The notes below the pieces were generated by a model. That model had not been told where the DNA came from. It did not search any database and worked only from the letters and a program-made list of their open reading frames with translations. Positions 36,845 to 45,772 of a stretch of DNA of 64,000 nt are shown piece by piece. Source of the DNA: Spirochaetia bacterium (GTDB taxonomy: Bacteria; Spirochaetota; Spirochaetia; Treponematales; Treponemataceae); the NCBI GenBank assembly GCA_900767955.1, contig CAAGBC010000030.1:1-64000 (forward strand), given 5' to 3'. The position numbers and the translations under genes are program-made. Each line of letters begins with the position of its first letter. The first letter of the stretch is position 1.

Positions 36845-37966
36845 TTATATACTAGGTTCTGTAATTTTTCCATTATAAATTTCTTTTGGATATACAATTA
36901 TTCCTAATTTTTTTTCAAGAAGGGCATATTTATTCATTTCATATTCATCGCCAATGACAAGATTTATACCTTTTTTGCCAGCTCTTGCAGTTCTTCCTGC
37001 TCGGTGAACAAAAAAATCGTTATCAGATGGCAAATCCATTTGGATTACATGAGAAATGCCTGGAATATCTAAACCTCTTGCTGCTAAATCGCTTGTAATT
37101 AGATATTTAATTTTTCCACTTTTGAATTTATCTATGGCTGATTTTCTTTTTTGCTTATCAGCTTTTGCGTGTAAAGCAACACAGTCAATATTTTTATAGG
37201 TAAGTTTTGAATATATGTTTTCAACTTGGTCTGCTCGTGATGTAAAAATCAAAGCTTTTTCAGGTTTTTCTGCAAGAATAACTTTACGCAATGTATCAAT
37301 TTTATTGCGCTGTTCAGCATATATAGCCCAGTGAGTTATATTTTTTTTCAATACATCTTCTTGTGGCATTAAAATTACTTCACCAGTAAATACTTTTTTT
37401 GTTTTTTCATCAATTGTAGCTGAACAAGCAATAATTTGTGTCGATTGTGGAATTACTTTTAATAAATCGTAAACATCTTCTATTGTTTCTTTTTTTATTA
37501 ATCTATCTGATTCGTCAAAGACAATTGTGAATAAATTGTTAGTTTTAATTTTTTTTAGTTTAATAAGCTCTAAAAGTCTTGCTGTTGTTCCAACAATTAT
37601 TTGAGGTTTTTCTTTTAGAGATTCTATTTGTCGCTTTATTGGGGCTCCACCGATAAATAATGCTGTTTTTAAACTTGTAACAGACATAGCGGCTTGTTTT
37701 ATTTGTGAAGCAAGTTCAAAAGTTGGGGCACAAATTATTGCTTTTATTCCCTCATTTGTACTAGTTTCATAAATTCTTTTTATAATTGGTAATAAATATG
37801 TGAATGTTTTTCCTGTACCAGTTTCTGATTGAAAAATAACATTTTTATTTTCTAAAATTGTGGGAATTACATTTTGCTGAACAGAAGTTGGTGTAGTTAT
37901 ATTAAGAGATTTTAGTTTTTCTTGGATTTCATCTGAAAATTGTAAAAATATTGAATCTTGTGACAT
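36845..37966 (-). CDS. DEAD-box-family RNA helicase
   Basis: This ATP-dependent RNA helicase has 373 residues from the ATG at 37966. Motifs run in order: Q-motif region TTPTSVQQNVIP, Walker A SETGTGKT, PTFELASQ, VGTTARLLELI, motif II DESD in place of DEAD, SAT, ALIFTSRADQVENIYSKL, TSDLAARGLDIPG and HRAGRTARAGKKG. There is no C-terminal extension, so it is a minimal helicase core. An extended -10 (TGCTATACT) ends eight bases before the start, so the mRNA is probably leaderless. It shares a 47-bp divergent promoter region with the glycosyltransferase gene. Confidence 0.92.
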   Translation of the reverse strand: MSQDSIFLQFSDEIQEKLKSLNITTPTSVQQNVIPTILENKNVIFQSETGTGKTFTYLLPIIKRIYETSTNEGIKAIICAPTFELASQIKQAAMSVTSLKTALFIGGAPIKRQIESLKEKPQIIVGTTARLLELIKLKKIKTNNLFTIVFDESDRLIKKETIEDVYDLLKVIPQSTQIIACSATIDEKTKKVFTGEVILMPQEDVLKKNITHWAIYAEQRNKIDTLRKVILAEKPEKALIFTSRADQVENIYSKLTYKNIDCVALHAKADKQKRKSAIDKFKSGKIKYLITSDLAARGLDIPGISHVIQMDLPSDNDFFVHRAGRTARAGKKGINLVIGDEYEMNKYALLEKKLGIIVYPKEIYNGKITEPSI

Positions 37967-37974
37967 AATTTTGA

Positions 37975-37983
37975 AGTATAGCA
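37975..37983 (-). promoter_or_regulatory. Extended -10 promoter of the helicase gene
   Basis: TGCTATACT on the minus strand ends eight bases before the ATG at 37966, so transcription should start within a base or two of the start codon. There is no Shine-Dalgarno sequence. It supports that ATG over upstream alternatives. Confidence 0.6.
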
Positions 37984-37998
37984 TATCCAAAAAAAATG

Positions 37999-38007
37999 TG
38001 CTATAAT
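37999..38007 (+). promoter_or_regulatory. Extended -10 promoter of the glycosyltransferase gene
   Basis: TGCTATAAT ends six bases before the ATG at 38014, so the expected start of transcription falls on the start codon itself. It lies back to back with the helicase promoter at 37975-37983. Confidence 0.65.
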
Positions 38008-38013
38008 CTCGTT

Positions 38014-39132
38014 ATGAAAATAGGAATTGATACTTTTAGTTGTGACCACGCTAAATCAGGATTAGGTGCTTATCTTCTTTATTTTACAGAAAATCTTTCA
38101 AATACTGATGATTTAAGTGTTGAATTATTTGGAAGTGAATATGATAAATTTAATTACATTTCTGGCAAAGATATAGTTTATAAATCTGTTTTAATAAAAA
38201 ATGATAGAGATGCTGAACGAAAATGGCATTCTAAATTTCTAAAGAAATTTATAAATCAACAAAAATATGATGTTGTTATTTATCCTGCAATAGAAAGAGT
38301 CGTTCCAACTTATTTTAATGTTCCTTCTATTGCTGTTGTTAATAGTATTTTATTTGGTGAAAAAGAAGAAAAAACTTTTTTTGGATATAAAGCTAAGTTG
38401 AAGCAAAGTTTGAAAAAAGTAAAAAAAATTATTGCTGCTAGTAATTATATTCGTGAAAATTTAATAGCAAATGGTGTTGAACAAGATAAAATTGAAGTTG
38501 TTCATAATGGAATCGATCGTAAATTATTCCATCCAATTATTGGACTTTCATCATATATTGTTGATGTAAAACCTTTTGCAATAAAGCGTCCGTATTTTGT
38601 TTATGGTTCAAGATTGTCTGGTCCAGAAAAAAAACATATTGAATTGATAAAAGCTTTTGCTTTGTTTAAGGAAAAAACAAAATTGCCACATAGATTGGTT
38701 ATTGCTGGGGAAGGCCCTTATGATAAGGAAATTCATCAAGCTGTAATGAATTCTTCTGTTGCTTCTGATATATTCCTTACTGGTTTTTTCCCTCATAAAA
38801 GTTTTCCTATGATGTATGCAGGTTCTGAAGCTTGTGTATTTCCATCTGTAAATGAAGGTGTCGGATTACCAATTCTTGAAGCAATGGCTACTGGTGTTCC
38901 TGTGTTGTGTTCCAAATCTGGAGCATTACCAGAAATTGCAGGAGATGCGGCTTATTATTTTGATTCTGATAATATTGAAGAAATTGCAACAGGTTTAGAA
39001 AGAATCGTAACTGATAATGAATTGCGTTCTACATTAACAAATAAAGGTATTGAAAGGGTAGAGGCTTTTGATTGGGAATTAACCGTTGCTAAAACTTTGG
39101 AAATTGCAAAAAATATTTTAGCAGAAGAATAA
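38014..39132 (+). CDS. Glycosyltransferase, GT4-type
   Basis: The 372-residue GT-B enzyme begins MKIGIDTFSCDHAKSGLGAYL. The C-terminal donor-binding half carries VIAGEGPYDKEI and the GT4 EX7E motif in EGVGLPILE, followed by AMATGVPVLCSKSGALPEIAG. It should transfer a sugar from a nucleotide-sugar to a glycan or lipid on the cytoplasmic face. The acceptor is unknown, and no other polysaccharide gene is nearby. The start at 38014 is preferred over one 18 bases upstream because the promoter -10 overlaps the longer reading. Confidence 0.9.
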   Translation: MKIGIDTFSCDHAKSGLGAYLLYFTENLSNTDDLSVELFGSEYDKFNYISGKDIVYKSVLIKNDRDAERKWHSKFLKKFINQQKYDVVIYPAIERVVPTYFNVPSIAVVNSILFGEKEEKTFFGYKAKLKQSLKKVKKIIAASNYIRENLIANGVEQDKIEVVHNGIDRKLFHPIIGLSSYIVDVKPFAIKRPYFVYGSRLSGPEKKHIELIKAFALFKEKTKLPHRLVIAGEGPYDKEIHQAVMNSSVASDIFLTGFFPHKSFPMMYAGSEACVFPSVNEGVGLPILEAMATGVPVLCSKSGALPEIAGDAAYYFDSDNIEEIATGLERIVTDNELRSTLTNKGIERVEAFDWELTVAKTLEIAKNILAEE

Positions 39133-39172
39133 TTTAATAATAATTTTTTTTATGATAAAGATAAGAAATGAA

Positions 39173-39202
39173 GAAAAAAGGCTGTCGTGAAGACAGCCTT
39201 TT
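39173..39202. terminator. Bidirectional intrinsic terminator
   Basis: An 11-bp perfect stem (AAAAGGCTGTC with GACAGCCTTTT) and a 5-base loop lie between the convergent glycosyltransferase and clpX genes. The T tract is stronger on the minus strand, so it mainly ends the clpP-clpX transcript. Confidence 0.85.
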
Positions 39203-39205
39203 GCT

Positions 39206-40468
39206 TTATGCAATATTTTGTTCTATTTTAAGTAATGAAGCAACATCTTCACAGTTTTTAGAATTCACAATATCTTTTGTAATTTCTAATTGTTTTCTTC
39301 CTTCAATACTTGGAATTTCAAACATAATATCTGTTAAGAATTTTTCAACAATGGCCCTTAGTCCACGAGCTCCAGTTTTTTGGCGAATTGCTTCATCAGC
39401 AATAGCTTCAATTGCTTCTTTGCTAAATGATAAATCTACATCGTCAATTGCAAAAGATGCCATAAACTGTTTTGTAATTGCATTTTTTGGTTCAGTAAGA
39501 ATAGAAACTAAGTCGTCTCTTGTTAATTCTTTTAGAGCTACAGTAATTGGCATTCGTCCAATAAGTTCTGGAATAATACCAAATTTTACTAAATCATCAG
39601 AAGTTGTTTGATTTAATAAATCCATTTTCTGTTCTTCGTTCATTTTTCCAAGATTAGAACCAAATCCCATTGAATGTTCTGTTGTTCTTTGTTCAATTAT
39701 TTTGTCTAATCCAACAAATGCACCACCAAGAATAAATAGGATGTTAGTTGTGTCAATCTGAAGCATTTCTTGGTTAGGGTGTTTTCTTCCACCTTGAGGA
39801 GGAACGCTTGCAGTAGTTCCTTCAATTATTTTTAATAATGCTTGCTGAACGCCTTCGCCAGAAACATCTCTTGTAATTGATGTGTTTTCACTTTTTCTTG
39901 TGATTTTATCAATTTCGTCTATGAAAATAATTCCTCTTTCTGCAGCGGCAATATTACCATTTGCATTGTTGATTAATTTCAAAAGAACATTTTCGACATC
40001 TTCACCAACATATCCAGCTTCTGTTAATGTTGTTGCGTCTGCAATTGCAAAAGGAACTTTTAATTTTTGTGCAAGAGTTTTTGCAAGTAATGTTTTTCCA
40101 GAACCAGTTGGTCCTATAAGCAAGATGTTTGATTTTTCAATTTTTACATCATCATCAGATTTTAATTTTTTAGCAACTGACATTCGTTTGTAGTGATTGT
40201 ACACTGCAACAGAAAGTACTTTTTTAGCCTGATCTTGACCTACAACATATTGATCCAAATATTCCTTAAATTCTTTAGGAGTAGGAACATCTGATAATTC
40301 AATAGGAAGTACATCGTTTTCTTCTTGATCTAAAATACTTTGGCATACAGCCACACAATGATTACAAATGTTTATGTTTCCTGAAGGTCCTGCAACTAAA
40401 TGGCGTGATGCATCTGCTGCTTTTCCACAAAAGGAACAAGTGTGTGAGTCATTTCCAAATCTTCTCAT
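39206..40468 (-). CDS. clpX: ClpX, ATPase subunit of Clp protease
   Basis: ClpX recognises and unfolds substrates for ClpP. The 420 residues start with the zinc-binding domain (CSFCGKAADASRHLVAG, then CNHCVAVC) and continue with the AAA+ module: Walker A GPTGSGKTLLAKT, pore-loop ATTLTEAGYVGEDVEN, Walker B IIFIDEIDKI and sensor GARGLRAIVE. It overlaps the clpP stop by one base (TAATG), so the two are one operon. Confidence 0.97.
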   Translation of the reverse strand: MRRFGNDSHTCSFCGKAADASRHLVAGPSGNINICNHCVAVCQSILDQEENDVLPIELSDVPTPKEFKEYLDQYVVGQDQAKKVLSVAVYNHYKRMSVAKKLKSDDDVKIEKSNILLIGPTGSGKTLLAKTLAQKLKVPFAIADATTLTEAGYVGEDVENVLLKLINNANGNIAAAERGIIFIDEIDKITRKSENTSITRDVSGEGVQQALLKIIEGTTASVPPQGGRKHPNQEMLQIDTTNILFILGGAFVGLDKIIEQRTTEHSMGFGSNLGKMNEEQKMDLLNQTTSDDLVKFGIIPELIGRMPITVALKELTRDDLVSILTEPKNAITKQFMASFAIDDVDLSFSKEAIEAIADEAIRQKTGARGLRAIVEKFLTDIMFEIPSIEGRKQLEITKDIVNSKNCEDVASLLKIEQNIA

Positions 40469-41070
40469 TATTTTTTCCGTCCTTGCATAACTTTATCAAC
40501 AATTCCGTATGATAAAGCGTCTTCAGCAGACATAAAGAAATCTCTTTCCATATCTGCAGCGATTTCACTTTCAGGTTTTCCTGTGTGTTCAGCAAAATAT
40601 TTAATTGTTAATTGTTTTAATCTGCAAATTTCTTTTGCCTGAATAGAAATATCGCTTTCTTGTCCTTGAACTCCTCCCCAAGGTTGATGAATCATAACTC
40701 TTGAAGATGGAAGAGCAAATCGTTTACCTTTTGAACCACCAGCTAAGAGGAATGCGCCCATGCTTGCTGCTTGTCCAAGACAAATTGTCTGGATTCCACA
40801 TTTTACATATTGCATTGTATCGTAAATTGCAAGTCCAGCTGTTACGGAACCACCTGGAGAATTGATATAAATGCTAATATCTTTGTCAGGATTTTCAGAT
40901 TCCAAATATAGAATTTGAGCAACAACTAAATCTGCAGTTGTGTCGTTTATTTCTCCGTCAATAAATATAATTCTGTCTTTTAAAAGACGAGAAAAAATAT
41001 CGTATGATCTTTCAGAATTTCCACTTCTTTCAAGAACATAAGGAACTAGAGTATTCATCTTTTCATCCAT
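40468..41070 (-). CDS. clpP: ClpP protease subunit
   Basis: The 200-residue serine peptidase has the catalytic Ser in GQAASMGAFLL and the catalytic His in MIHQPWGG; the Asp lies further on, in the KYFAEHTG-to-DFFMSAEDA region. YINSPGGSVTAGLAIYDTM is the substrate-channel stretch. It assembles into a 14-mer that works with ClpX (next gene) and ClpC (17029). Its order tig-clpP-clpX is common, though a terminator-like hairpin separates it from tig. Confidence 0.97.
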   Translation of the reverse strand: MDEKMNTLVPYVLERSGNSERSYDIFSRLLKDRIIFIDGEINDTTADLVVAQILYLESENPDKDISIYINSPGGSVTAGLAIYDTMQYVKCGIQTICLGQAASMGAFLLAGGSKGKRFALPSSRVMIHQPWGGVQGQESDISIQAKEICRLKQLTIKYFAEHTGKPESEIAADMERDFFMSAEDALSYGIVDKVMQGRKK

Positions 41071-41139
41071 TTTTCTACCTCATTATTAAAAAAAATAATA
41101 AAAACAAGAGTTACTTATTTTACAGTTAAATAAATAAAA

Positions 41140-41199
41140 AAGGAATGTAATATAATACCTTATTGTGTTTGACACGAGATATTACACTTTACATTCCTT
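41140..41199 (-). terminator. Terminator-like hairpin between tig and clpP
   Basis: AAGGAATGTAA (41140-41150) pairs with TTACATTCCTT (41189-41199). The 38-base interior holds a second set of partly complementary sequences (TGTAATAT/ATATTACA). On the minus strand a CCTTTTTT tract follows. It probably ends or thins transcription from tig into clpP. Confidence 0.6.
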
Positions 41200-41218
41200 G
41201 AATAAAATTTAGTCAATA

Positions 41219-42574
41219 CTATCTTTTATTAAAAAGTTCTGCAAATGAAACTTTATCACCTTTTGTAACTTTTACTTCTTTGTAAAGTTCATCATAAAGT
41301 TTGCGTTCTTTTGCATCATCAATTAAATATTCTTTTGATCTTGCATCAGAATAGTGTTTTTTTACTTCTTCAACTGTAATTCCACCTTCTTCTGCAATTT
41401 TACTGTATTCTGCTTCGATTTCTTCTGGAGTAACAGCAATGTTGCGTTCTCTAATCAAGCTGTCAACGATGATTCTGCTCTTAAGCATTTTTTCACTGTC
41501 GCCAGTCCATTCTTTTAACATAGCTTCTTTTGTTTGGCCAGAAGCAAGAATCATTTTTTCTAACTGTTCTGGTGAAGTCTGGAACTGCTGTGCCATCATT
41601 CTCCAACGACCATCAAGTTCTGCTGCAAGCATTGATGCTGGAATATCAAAAGAGTTCTTTTCGATAAGCTGTTCCAACAAAGAATTGCTTTTCATTTCTG
41701 CAACTCTTCTGTTTTTTGCTAATTCCATATTCTTTTTGATGTCGTTTTTAAGATCATCAAGAGTTTTGAATTTTTCACTTACATCTTGTGCCAAATCGTC
41801 ATCAATTTCTGGAAGATTTCTAACTTTTACAGCTGTAACTGTAACACTGATTTTTTTTGTTGTTCCAGCAAGTTCTTTATCTTCTTCTGTTTTTGGATAT
41901 TTTTTAGTGATTACTTTTGTTTCGTTCTTTTTCATGCCGATGATTTCATCGTCGATTTTGTAAATATTTTCACCTGTACCAACTGTAAATACAAAATCCT
42001 GTCTTTTTGAACCTTCGATTTCTTTATCGTTATCATCAAGTTCTGAATAGTTGATTGTAACGATATCATCTTTTGCAACTTTTTCATCATCTTTTTTATC
42101 CATAACCATTGCATTACGGAGCTGAATTGCTTTTAATTCTTCCTGGATTTCGTTATCACCAATTTCAACTTGTGGTTCTTTAACTGTGATTCCGCTAAAA
42201 TCTTTTACAGAAACTTTTGGGAATACATCGTAAGTTACAGAATAAACTAAATCTTTTTTTGTATCAAATTCTGGCATTTCGTCCATAACTGGCTGCTGAT
42301 ATGGAAGAGGGCGATTTTCTGTTTCTTTTTCAAAAATTTCATTTAATGACTTATCAATTAATTCGCTAAGTGCATCTGCTTTTAATGATTCGCCGAATTT
42401 GCGTTCTAACACTGCAGCAGGAACATGTCCCTTACGGAATCCTGGTATCTGTGCAGATTTTACATATTTTGCAACAGTACTATTATAAGATTCTTCAACA
42501 TCTTTTTTAGCAATTGTTACTGTAAGTTTTACAGCTGATTTTTCAAGATTTGTGAATTCTTTTGTAAGTTTCAC
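41219..42574 (-). CDS. tig: Trigger factor
   Basis: Trigger factor is the ribosome-bound chaperone that first meets nascent chains. The GTG at 42574 has a GGAG site seven bases upstream. The 451 residues have the ribosome-binding tail with its signature (IPGFRKGHVPAAVLERKFG, about 42-60), a PPIase-like FKBP domain (about 155-245) and the long helical C-terminal arms. It lies upstream of clpP-clpX, as in many bacteria. Confidence 0.95.
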   Translation of the reverse strand: MKLTKEFTNLEKSAVKLTVTIAKKDVEESYNSTVAKYVKSAQIPGFRKGHVPAAVLERKFGESLKADALSELIDKSLNEIFEKETENRPLPYQQPVMDEMPEFDTKKDLVYSVTYDVFPKVSVKDFSGITVKEPQVEIGDNEIQEELKAIQLRNAMVMDKKDDEKVAKDDIVTINYSELDDNDKEIEGSKRQDFVFTVGTGENIYKIDDEIIGMKKNETKVITKKYPKTEEDKELAGTTKKISVTVTAVKVRNLPEIDDDLAQDVSEKFKTLDDLKNDIKKNMELAKNRRVAEMKSNSLLEQLIEKNSFDIPASMLAAELDGRWRMMAQQFQTSPEQLEKMILASGQTKEAMLKEWTGDSEKMLKSRIIVDSLIRERNIAVTPEEIEAEYSKIAEEGGITVEEVKKHYSDARSKEYLIDDAKERKLYDELYKEVKVTKGDKVSFAELFNKR

Positions 42575-42642
42575 GCTTATGCTCCTGTATGCACTTTTTG
42601 TGCAAATGATATTTTTTTTTATACAGATTTTTCTGTAAGAAT

Positions 42643-42681
42643 AAAAAAAAAAGCGACTCAGGTTTGCCCTGAATCGCTTTT
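42643..42681 (-). terminator. Terminator of the tRNA cluster
   Basis: A 14-bp stem with one mismatch (AAAAGCGACTCAGG with CCTGAATCGCTTTT, G-U in RNA) and a 5-base loop is followed on the minus strand by a long T tract. It ends the transcript of the six tRNA genes before tig. Confidence 0.85.
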
Positions 42682-42689
42682 TATGTTAG

Positions 42690-42761
42690 AGCGGAAAACG
42701 GGAGTCGGACCCGCGACATCCACCTTGGCAAGGTGGCGCTCTACCACTGAGCTATTTCCGC
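42690..42761 (-). tRNA. tRNA-Gly(GCC), copy 1
   Basis: The complement folds as a complete tRNA: acceptor GCGGAAA with TTTCCGC, D-arm AGCTCAGTGGTAGAGC, anticodon loop CTTGCCA (anticodon GCC), and T-loop TCCGACT in place of the usual TTCGANT. CCA is not encoded. Confidence 0.95.
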
Positions 42762-42793
42762 AAAAATTGGCGTCTTCCGGCCGTTTTGAAAAG

Positions 42794-42865
42794 AGCGGAA
42801 AACGGGAGTCGGACCCGCGACATCCACCTTGGCAAGGTGGCGCTCTACCACTGAGCTATTTCCGC
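42794..42865 (-). tRNA. tRNA-Gly(GCC), copy 2
   Basis: This is a base-for-base repeat of the tRNA-Gly at 42690-42761, separated by 32 bases. It has the same GCC anticodon and no encoded CCA. Confidence 0.95.
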
Positions 42866-42889
42866 AAATATTAACAAGGTTTGAAATTG

Positions 42890-42969
42890 TGCGGGAGGAG
42901 GGACTTGAACCCTCACGCCGAAGCACTAGATCCTAAGTCTAGCGTGTCTGCCAATTTCACCACTCCCGC
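42890..42969 (-). tRNA. tRNA-Leu(TAG)
   Basis: The complement has acceptor GCGGGAG with CTCCCGC, anticodon stem CTAGA/TCTAG with loop CTTAGGA (anticodon TAG), and the long variable arm of class II tRNAs, as expected for Leu. Confidence 0.93.
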
Positions 42970-42984
42970 AAATCCTTGTTGGGA

Positions 42985-43057
42985 TGAGCCATGCAGGGAT
43001 CGAACCTGCGACCCACAGATTAAGAGTCTGTTGCTCTACCAGCTGAGCTAATGGCCC
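42985..43057 (-). tRNA. tRNA-Lys(CTT)
   Basis: The complement begins GGGCCATTAGCTCAGC and ends ATGGCTCA. The anticodon arm CAGACTCTTAATCTG gives anticodon CTT. The acceptor contains one G-U pair. CCA is not encoded. Confidence 0.93.
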
Positions 43058-43063
43058 TAGATG

Positions 43064-43137
43064 TGCGTCCGACAGGATTCGAACCTGCTACCGCCGGATT
43101 CGAAGTCCGGAACTCTATCCAGATGAGTTACGGGCGC
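43064..43137 (-). tRNA. tRNA-Arg(TCG)
   Basis: The complement begins GCGCCCGTAACTCATC. Anticodon arm CCGGACTTCGAATCCGG gives anticodon TCG. The acceptor stem has one C-A mismatch (position 4 with 69); all other pairs are sound. Confidence 0.92.
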
Positions 43138-43166
43138 ATTGCTTTTAATCGTTCTAAAAACGAATG

Positions 43167-43239
43167 GGTGCCTAGTGGGATTTGAACCCACGACAACCAG
43201 ATCCACAATCTGGCGCTCTACCCCTGAACTATAGGCACC
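43167..43239 (-). tRNA. tRNA-His(GTG)
   Basis: The complement begins GGTGCCTATAGTTCAG, with the extra G at -1 pairing with C73, the hallmark of tRNA-His. Anticodon loop ATTGTGGAT gives GTG. It is the first gene of the minus-strand tRNA cluster. Confidence 0.95.
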
Positions 43240-43331
43240 GTGCAACTGATGTTTGATAATATAACAAAAAAAGAATTATTTAGTCAATACTTTAGATTCT
43301 TTTTTATTTATGTTTTTTTTAGTTTTTTTTA

Positions 43332-43358
43332 TAAAGTAAATTTTTTGAATTCCGATAA
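43332..43358 (+). promoter_or_regulatory. Sigma-28 flagellar promoter
   Basis: TAAA (43332-43335), a 15-base spacer, then TCCGATAA (43351-43358) match the sigma-28 consensus TAAA-N15-GCCGATAA at all but one position. It lies upstream of flgN-flgK-flgL-fliW-csrA and places these late genes, including csrA, under the motility sigma factor. Confidence 0.82.
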
Positions 43359-43420
43359 AGAAACGAGAGTAAAAATTTTATTCTAATAACGGTTGTAAAT
43401 ATCAAAGGAGTTCAATATTT

Positions 43421-43855
43421 ATGGAAAATGTAAACACTAGAATCATTGAAGTTCTAAATGAACAAAATTCAATTTTGGATGTAGTTCTAACAAAGCAACA
43501 AGAGTTACGCAATTCTGTAAATGAAAAAAATTGGACAAACTTAATGACTGTTATTTCTGAAATCAATCTTTCCATGGATAAGTTTAATAAACTGGATGAA
43601 GAACGAGAAGAAATTACTACAACGGAAGATATTTCAAATTCAGAATATAAAAGAATTTTATCTACAGTAAGAGGTAAATTAGTTAAATCTCGAACAGAAA
43701 ATAAAGTTCTTAGTGAATATATAAATATTACAAAAGGTTTTGTTCAAAGTATTATTGATAATGCTTTGCCACAAAGTAGAAATAAACTTTATTCTCGTAA
43801 TGGGAATATTATTCAATCTCAGCCACAGAGTGTTGTTGTAAATACTTTGTTTTAA
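43421..43855 (+). CDS. flgN: FlgN-like flagellar chaperone
   Basis: The 144-residue helical protein has heptad-like spacing throughout (LTKQQELRNSVNEKNW) and a Gln/Val-rich tail, fitting the FlgN family, which holds the hook-junction proteins FlgK and FlgL before export. Primary sequence of this family is weakly conserved, so position immediately before flgK is the stronger evidence. An AAAGGAG site is ten bases before the ATG, and the sigma-28 promoter lies upstream. Confidence 0.8.
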   Translation: MENVNTRIIEVLNEQNSILDVVLTKQQELRNSVNEKNWTNLMTVISEINLSMDKFNKLDEEREEITTTEDISNSEYKRILSTVRGKLVKSRTENKVLSEYINITKGFVQSIIDNALPQSRNKLYSRNGNIIQSQPQSVVVNTLF

Positions 43856-43880
43856 TTAAAAAGTTTATTTGGAGAATATT

Positions 43881-45752
43881 ATGGGATCTACATTTTCAGG
43901 AATCGAATTAGGAAAAAGAAGTATTATGGCTCATACCCAAGCTATTACAACAGCTGGTCATAATATTTCAAATGCTAGTGTTGAAGGATATTCTCGTCAA
44001 AGAGTTCAGATGAAAGAATTTGACCCTTTGTATAGACCTGACTTAGAAAGACCTGAAAGAGCAGGGATGATTGGTCAGGGAATTGATGTTCAAAGTGTTA
44101 ATCGTATTAGAGATGAAATGTTAGATCAGCGTATTGTTTCTCGTCAACATTACGAATCATATTGGGATACTCGTAGTCAATATTACACTATGTTGGAACA
44201 AATTTATAATGAACCTGCTGATGTTTCAGTTCGTACCAACATGGATAAATTTTGGGAATCTTGGCAAGAATTGACAGTTCACCCAGAAAGTCACGCCGCT
44301 CGCCAAGCAGTTGTAACAAGAGGAGAATCTTTAACTGATTCAATCAAGAGCCAATGGGAAAATTTAATGGGTGTTGGAAATCTATTAAATAGTGATATTG
44401 ACGCAACTGTTGAACAAGTTAATGATTTAACATCACAAATTGCTTCTTTAAATAGAGAAATTGTTCGTTCTAAGGGAATGGGTGATAATCCTAATGATTT
44501 AATGGATAGAAGAGATTTGGCTGTTGATAAACTTTCAAAGTTGATTAATATTTCAACAGATCAAAGAGATAGTGATGAATTTATGGTTCATGTTGATGGA
44601 CATATTTTGGTTCAAGGTGGAGTATCTCGTGATTTTGCATTGGAATCAATGTTAGATTATAACGGTTATCAAAAAGTTGTTTGGGCTGATACAAAAGAAG
44701 ATGCAATTTTTGCTGGTGGCAAATTAGGCGCTTTAATTGAACTTAGAGATGTTGATGTTCGTAATGAGTTACAGTCATTAAATACAATGACTATGAATTT
44801 TGCTGATTTAGTAAACGATGTTCATAGAAATGCTTATGGTGCAAATAATGTTACTGGTTTAGATTTCTTTACTCAGCAGAATTTTGTAGAAAATGTAAAT
44901 GGTAATTTTGATAGAGATGGTGATGGAAACTTTGACCATTCTTATATATTCCGTTTTACAGGAACTACAAAATTAAATACACAGGAACAAATAGGACTAG
45001 AAGGAGCTATGACATTTAGTTCTGCTGATGGTATTGTTCAAGTTCCTTATTATCCAACTGATACTGTAGAAACTGTTATTAATAGAATAAATGATAGCAA
45101 TGCTGAAGTAAAAGCATATCTTGATAGAAATAACAATTTGGTCTTAAAAGGAACAACTGCATCAAAAACAGAAAATCCTGATTTTGTTATTCGTCATGTA
45201 GAAGATTCAGGGTTTTTCTTGGCTGGTTATGCAGGAATCTTAAAAGGTTCTGGTGCAGAAAATGCTTATGATTATGCACAAGCCGATGCTGTGAATGCAT
45301 TAGACGGTGCTCAGTTTGCTGTATCTCCAGTTTTGAATCCTGCAGGCTATATTGAAATTAATAAAGCAATTAAAAATGATGTAATGAGTGTTGCTGCTGC
45401 ATTTAAAGATGCTTCTGGAAATGTAAATGCAGGTGATGCTAGAGCTGCTTCAGAAATTGCTTCTATAAGAAATACAAAAGTTATGATTGGGCATAAACGC
45501 ACATTTGATGATTATTTTGCTGATACTGTGACTAATGTTGGATTAAAAGGTGAACAGGCAGAAAATAATCTTAATAGCAATGTTGCAATTATGAATGATC
45601 TTCGTGGTTTAAGAGAATCTATCAGCGGTGTAAATATCGATGAAGAATTAGCTGATATTATAAAATTTCAGCATGGATATAATGCTGCTGCAAAATTTGT
45701 AAGTATTTGGGATAGTTTAATTGATACTGTAATCAATAGATTAGGTGTTTAA
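43881..45752 (+). CDS. flgK: Flagellar hook-associated protein 1
   Basis: FlgK forms the first junction ring between hook and filament. The start at 43881 follows GGAG (43870-43873) and gives MGSTFSGIELGKRSIMAHTQ, the usual N-terminus; 623 residues. The N-terminal helical stretch TTAGHNISNASVEGYSRQRV is the conserved D0 flagellar motif. The C-terminal ISGVNIDEELADIIKFQHGYNAAAKF is the matching FlgK end. The middle is variable beta domain, as in the family. Confidence 0.96.
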   Translation: MGSTFSGIELGKRSIMAHTQAITTAGHNISNASVEGYSRQRVQMKEFDPLYRPDLERPERAGMIGQGIDVQSVNRIRDEMLDQRIVSRQHYESYWDTRSQYYTMLEQIYNEPADVSVRTNMDKFWESWQELTVHPESHAARQAVVTRGESLTDSIKSQWENLMGVGNLLNSDIDATVEQVNDLTSQIASLNREIVRSKGMGDNPNDLMDRRDLAVDKLSKLINISTDQRDSDEFMVHVDGHILVQGGVSRDFALESMLDYNGYQKVVWADTKEDAIFAGGKLGALIELRDVDVRNELQSLNTMTMNFADLVNDVHRNAYGANNVTGLDFFTQQNFVENVNGNFDRDGDGNFDHSYIFRFTGTTKLNTQEQIGLEGAMTFSSADGIVQVPYYPTDTVETVINRINDSNAEVKAYLDRNNNLVLKGTTASKTENPDFVIRHVEDSGFFLAGYAGILKGSGAENAYDYAQADAVNALDGAQFAVSPVLNPAGYIEINKAIKNDVMSVAAAFKDASGNVNAGDARAASEIASIRNTKVMIGHKRTFDDYFADTVTNVGLKGEQAENNLNSNVAIMNDLRGLRESISGVNIDEELADIIKFQHGYNAAAKFVSIWDSLIDTVINRLGV

Positions 45753-45772
45753 TAAAATTAGCGAGGTGAAAA

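Noticed and set aside
39206..39611. Plus-strand gene antisense to clpX
   Set aside because: It mirrors the clpX coding frame and has no ribosome site or recognisable product.
42690..42865. Mobile duplication around tRNA-Gly
   Set aside because: Only the tRNA itself is repeated; there are no flanking repeats or integrase, so an ordinary tandem gene copy explains it.
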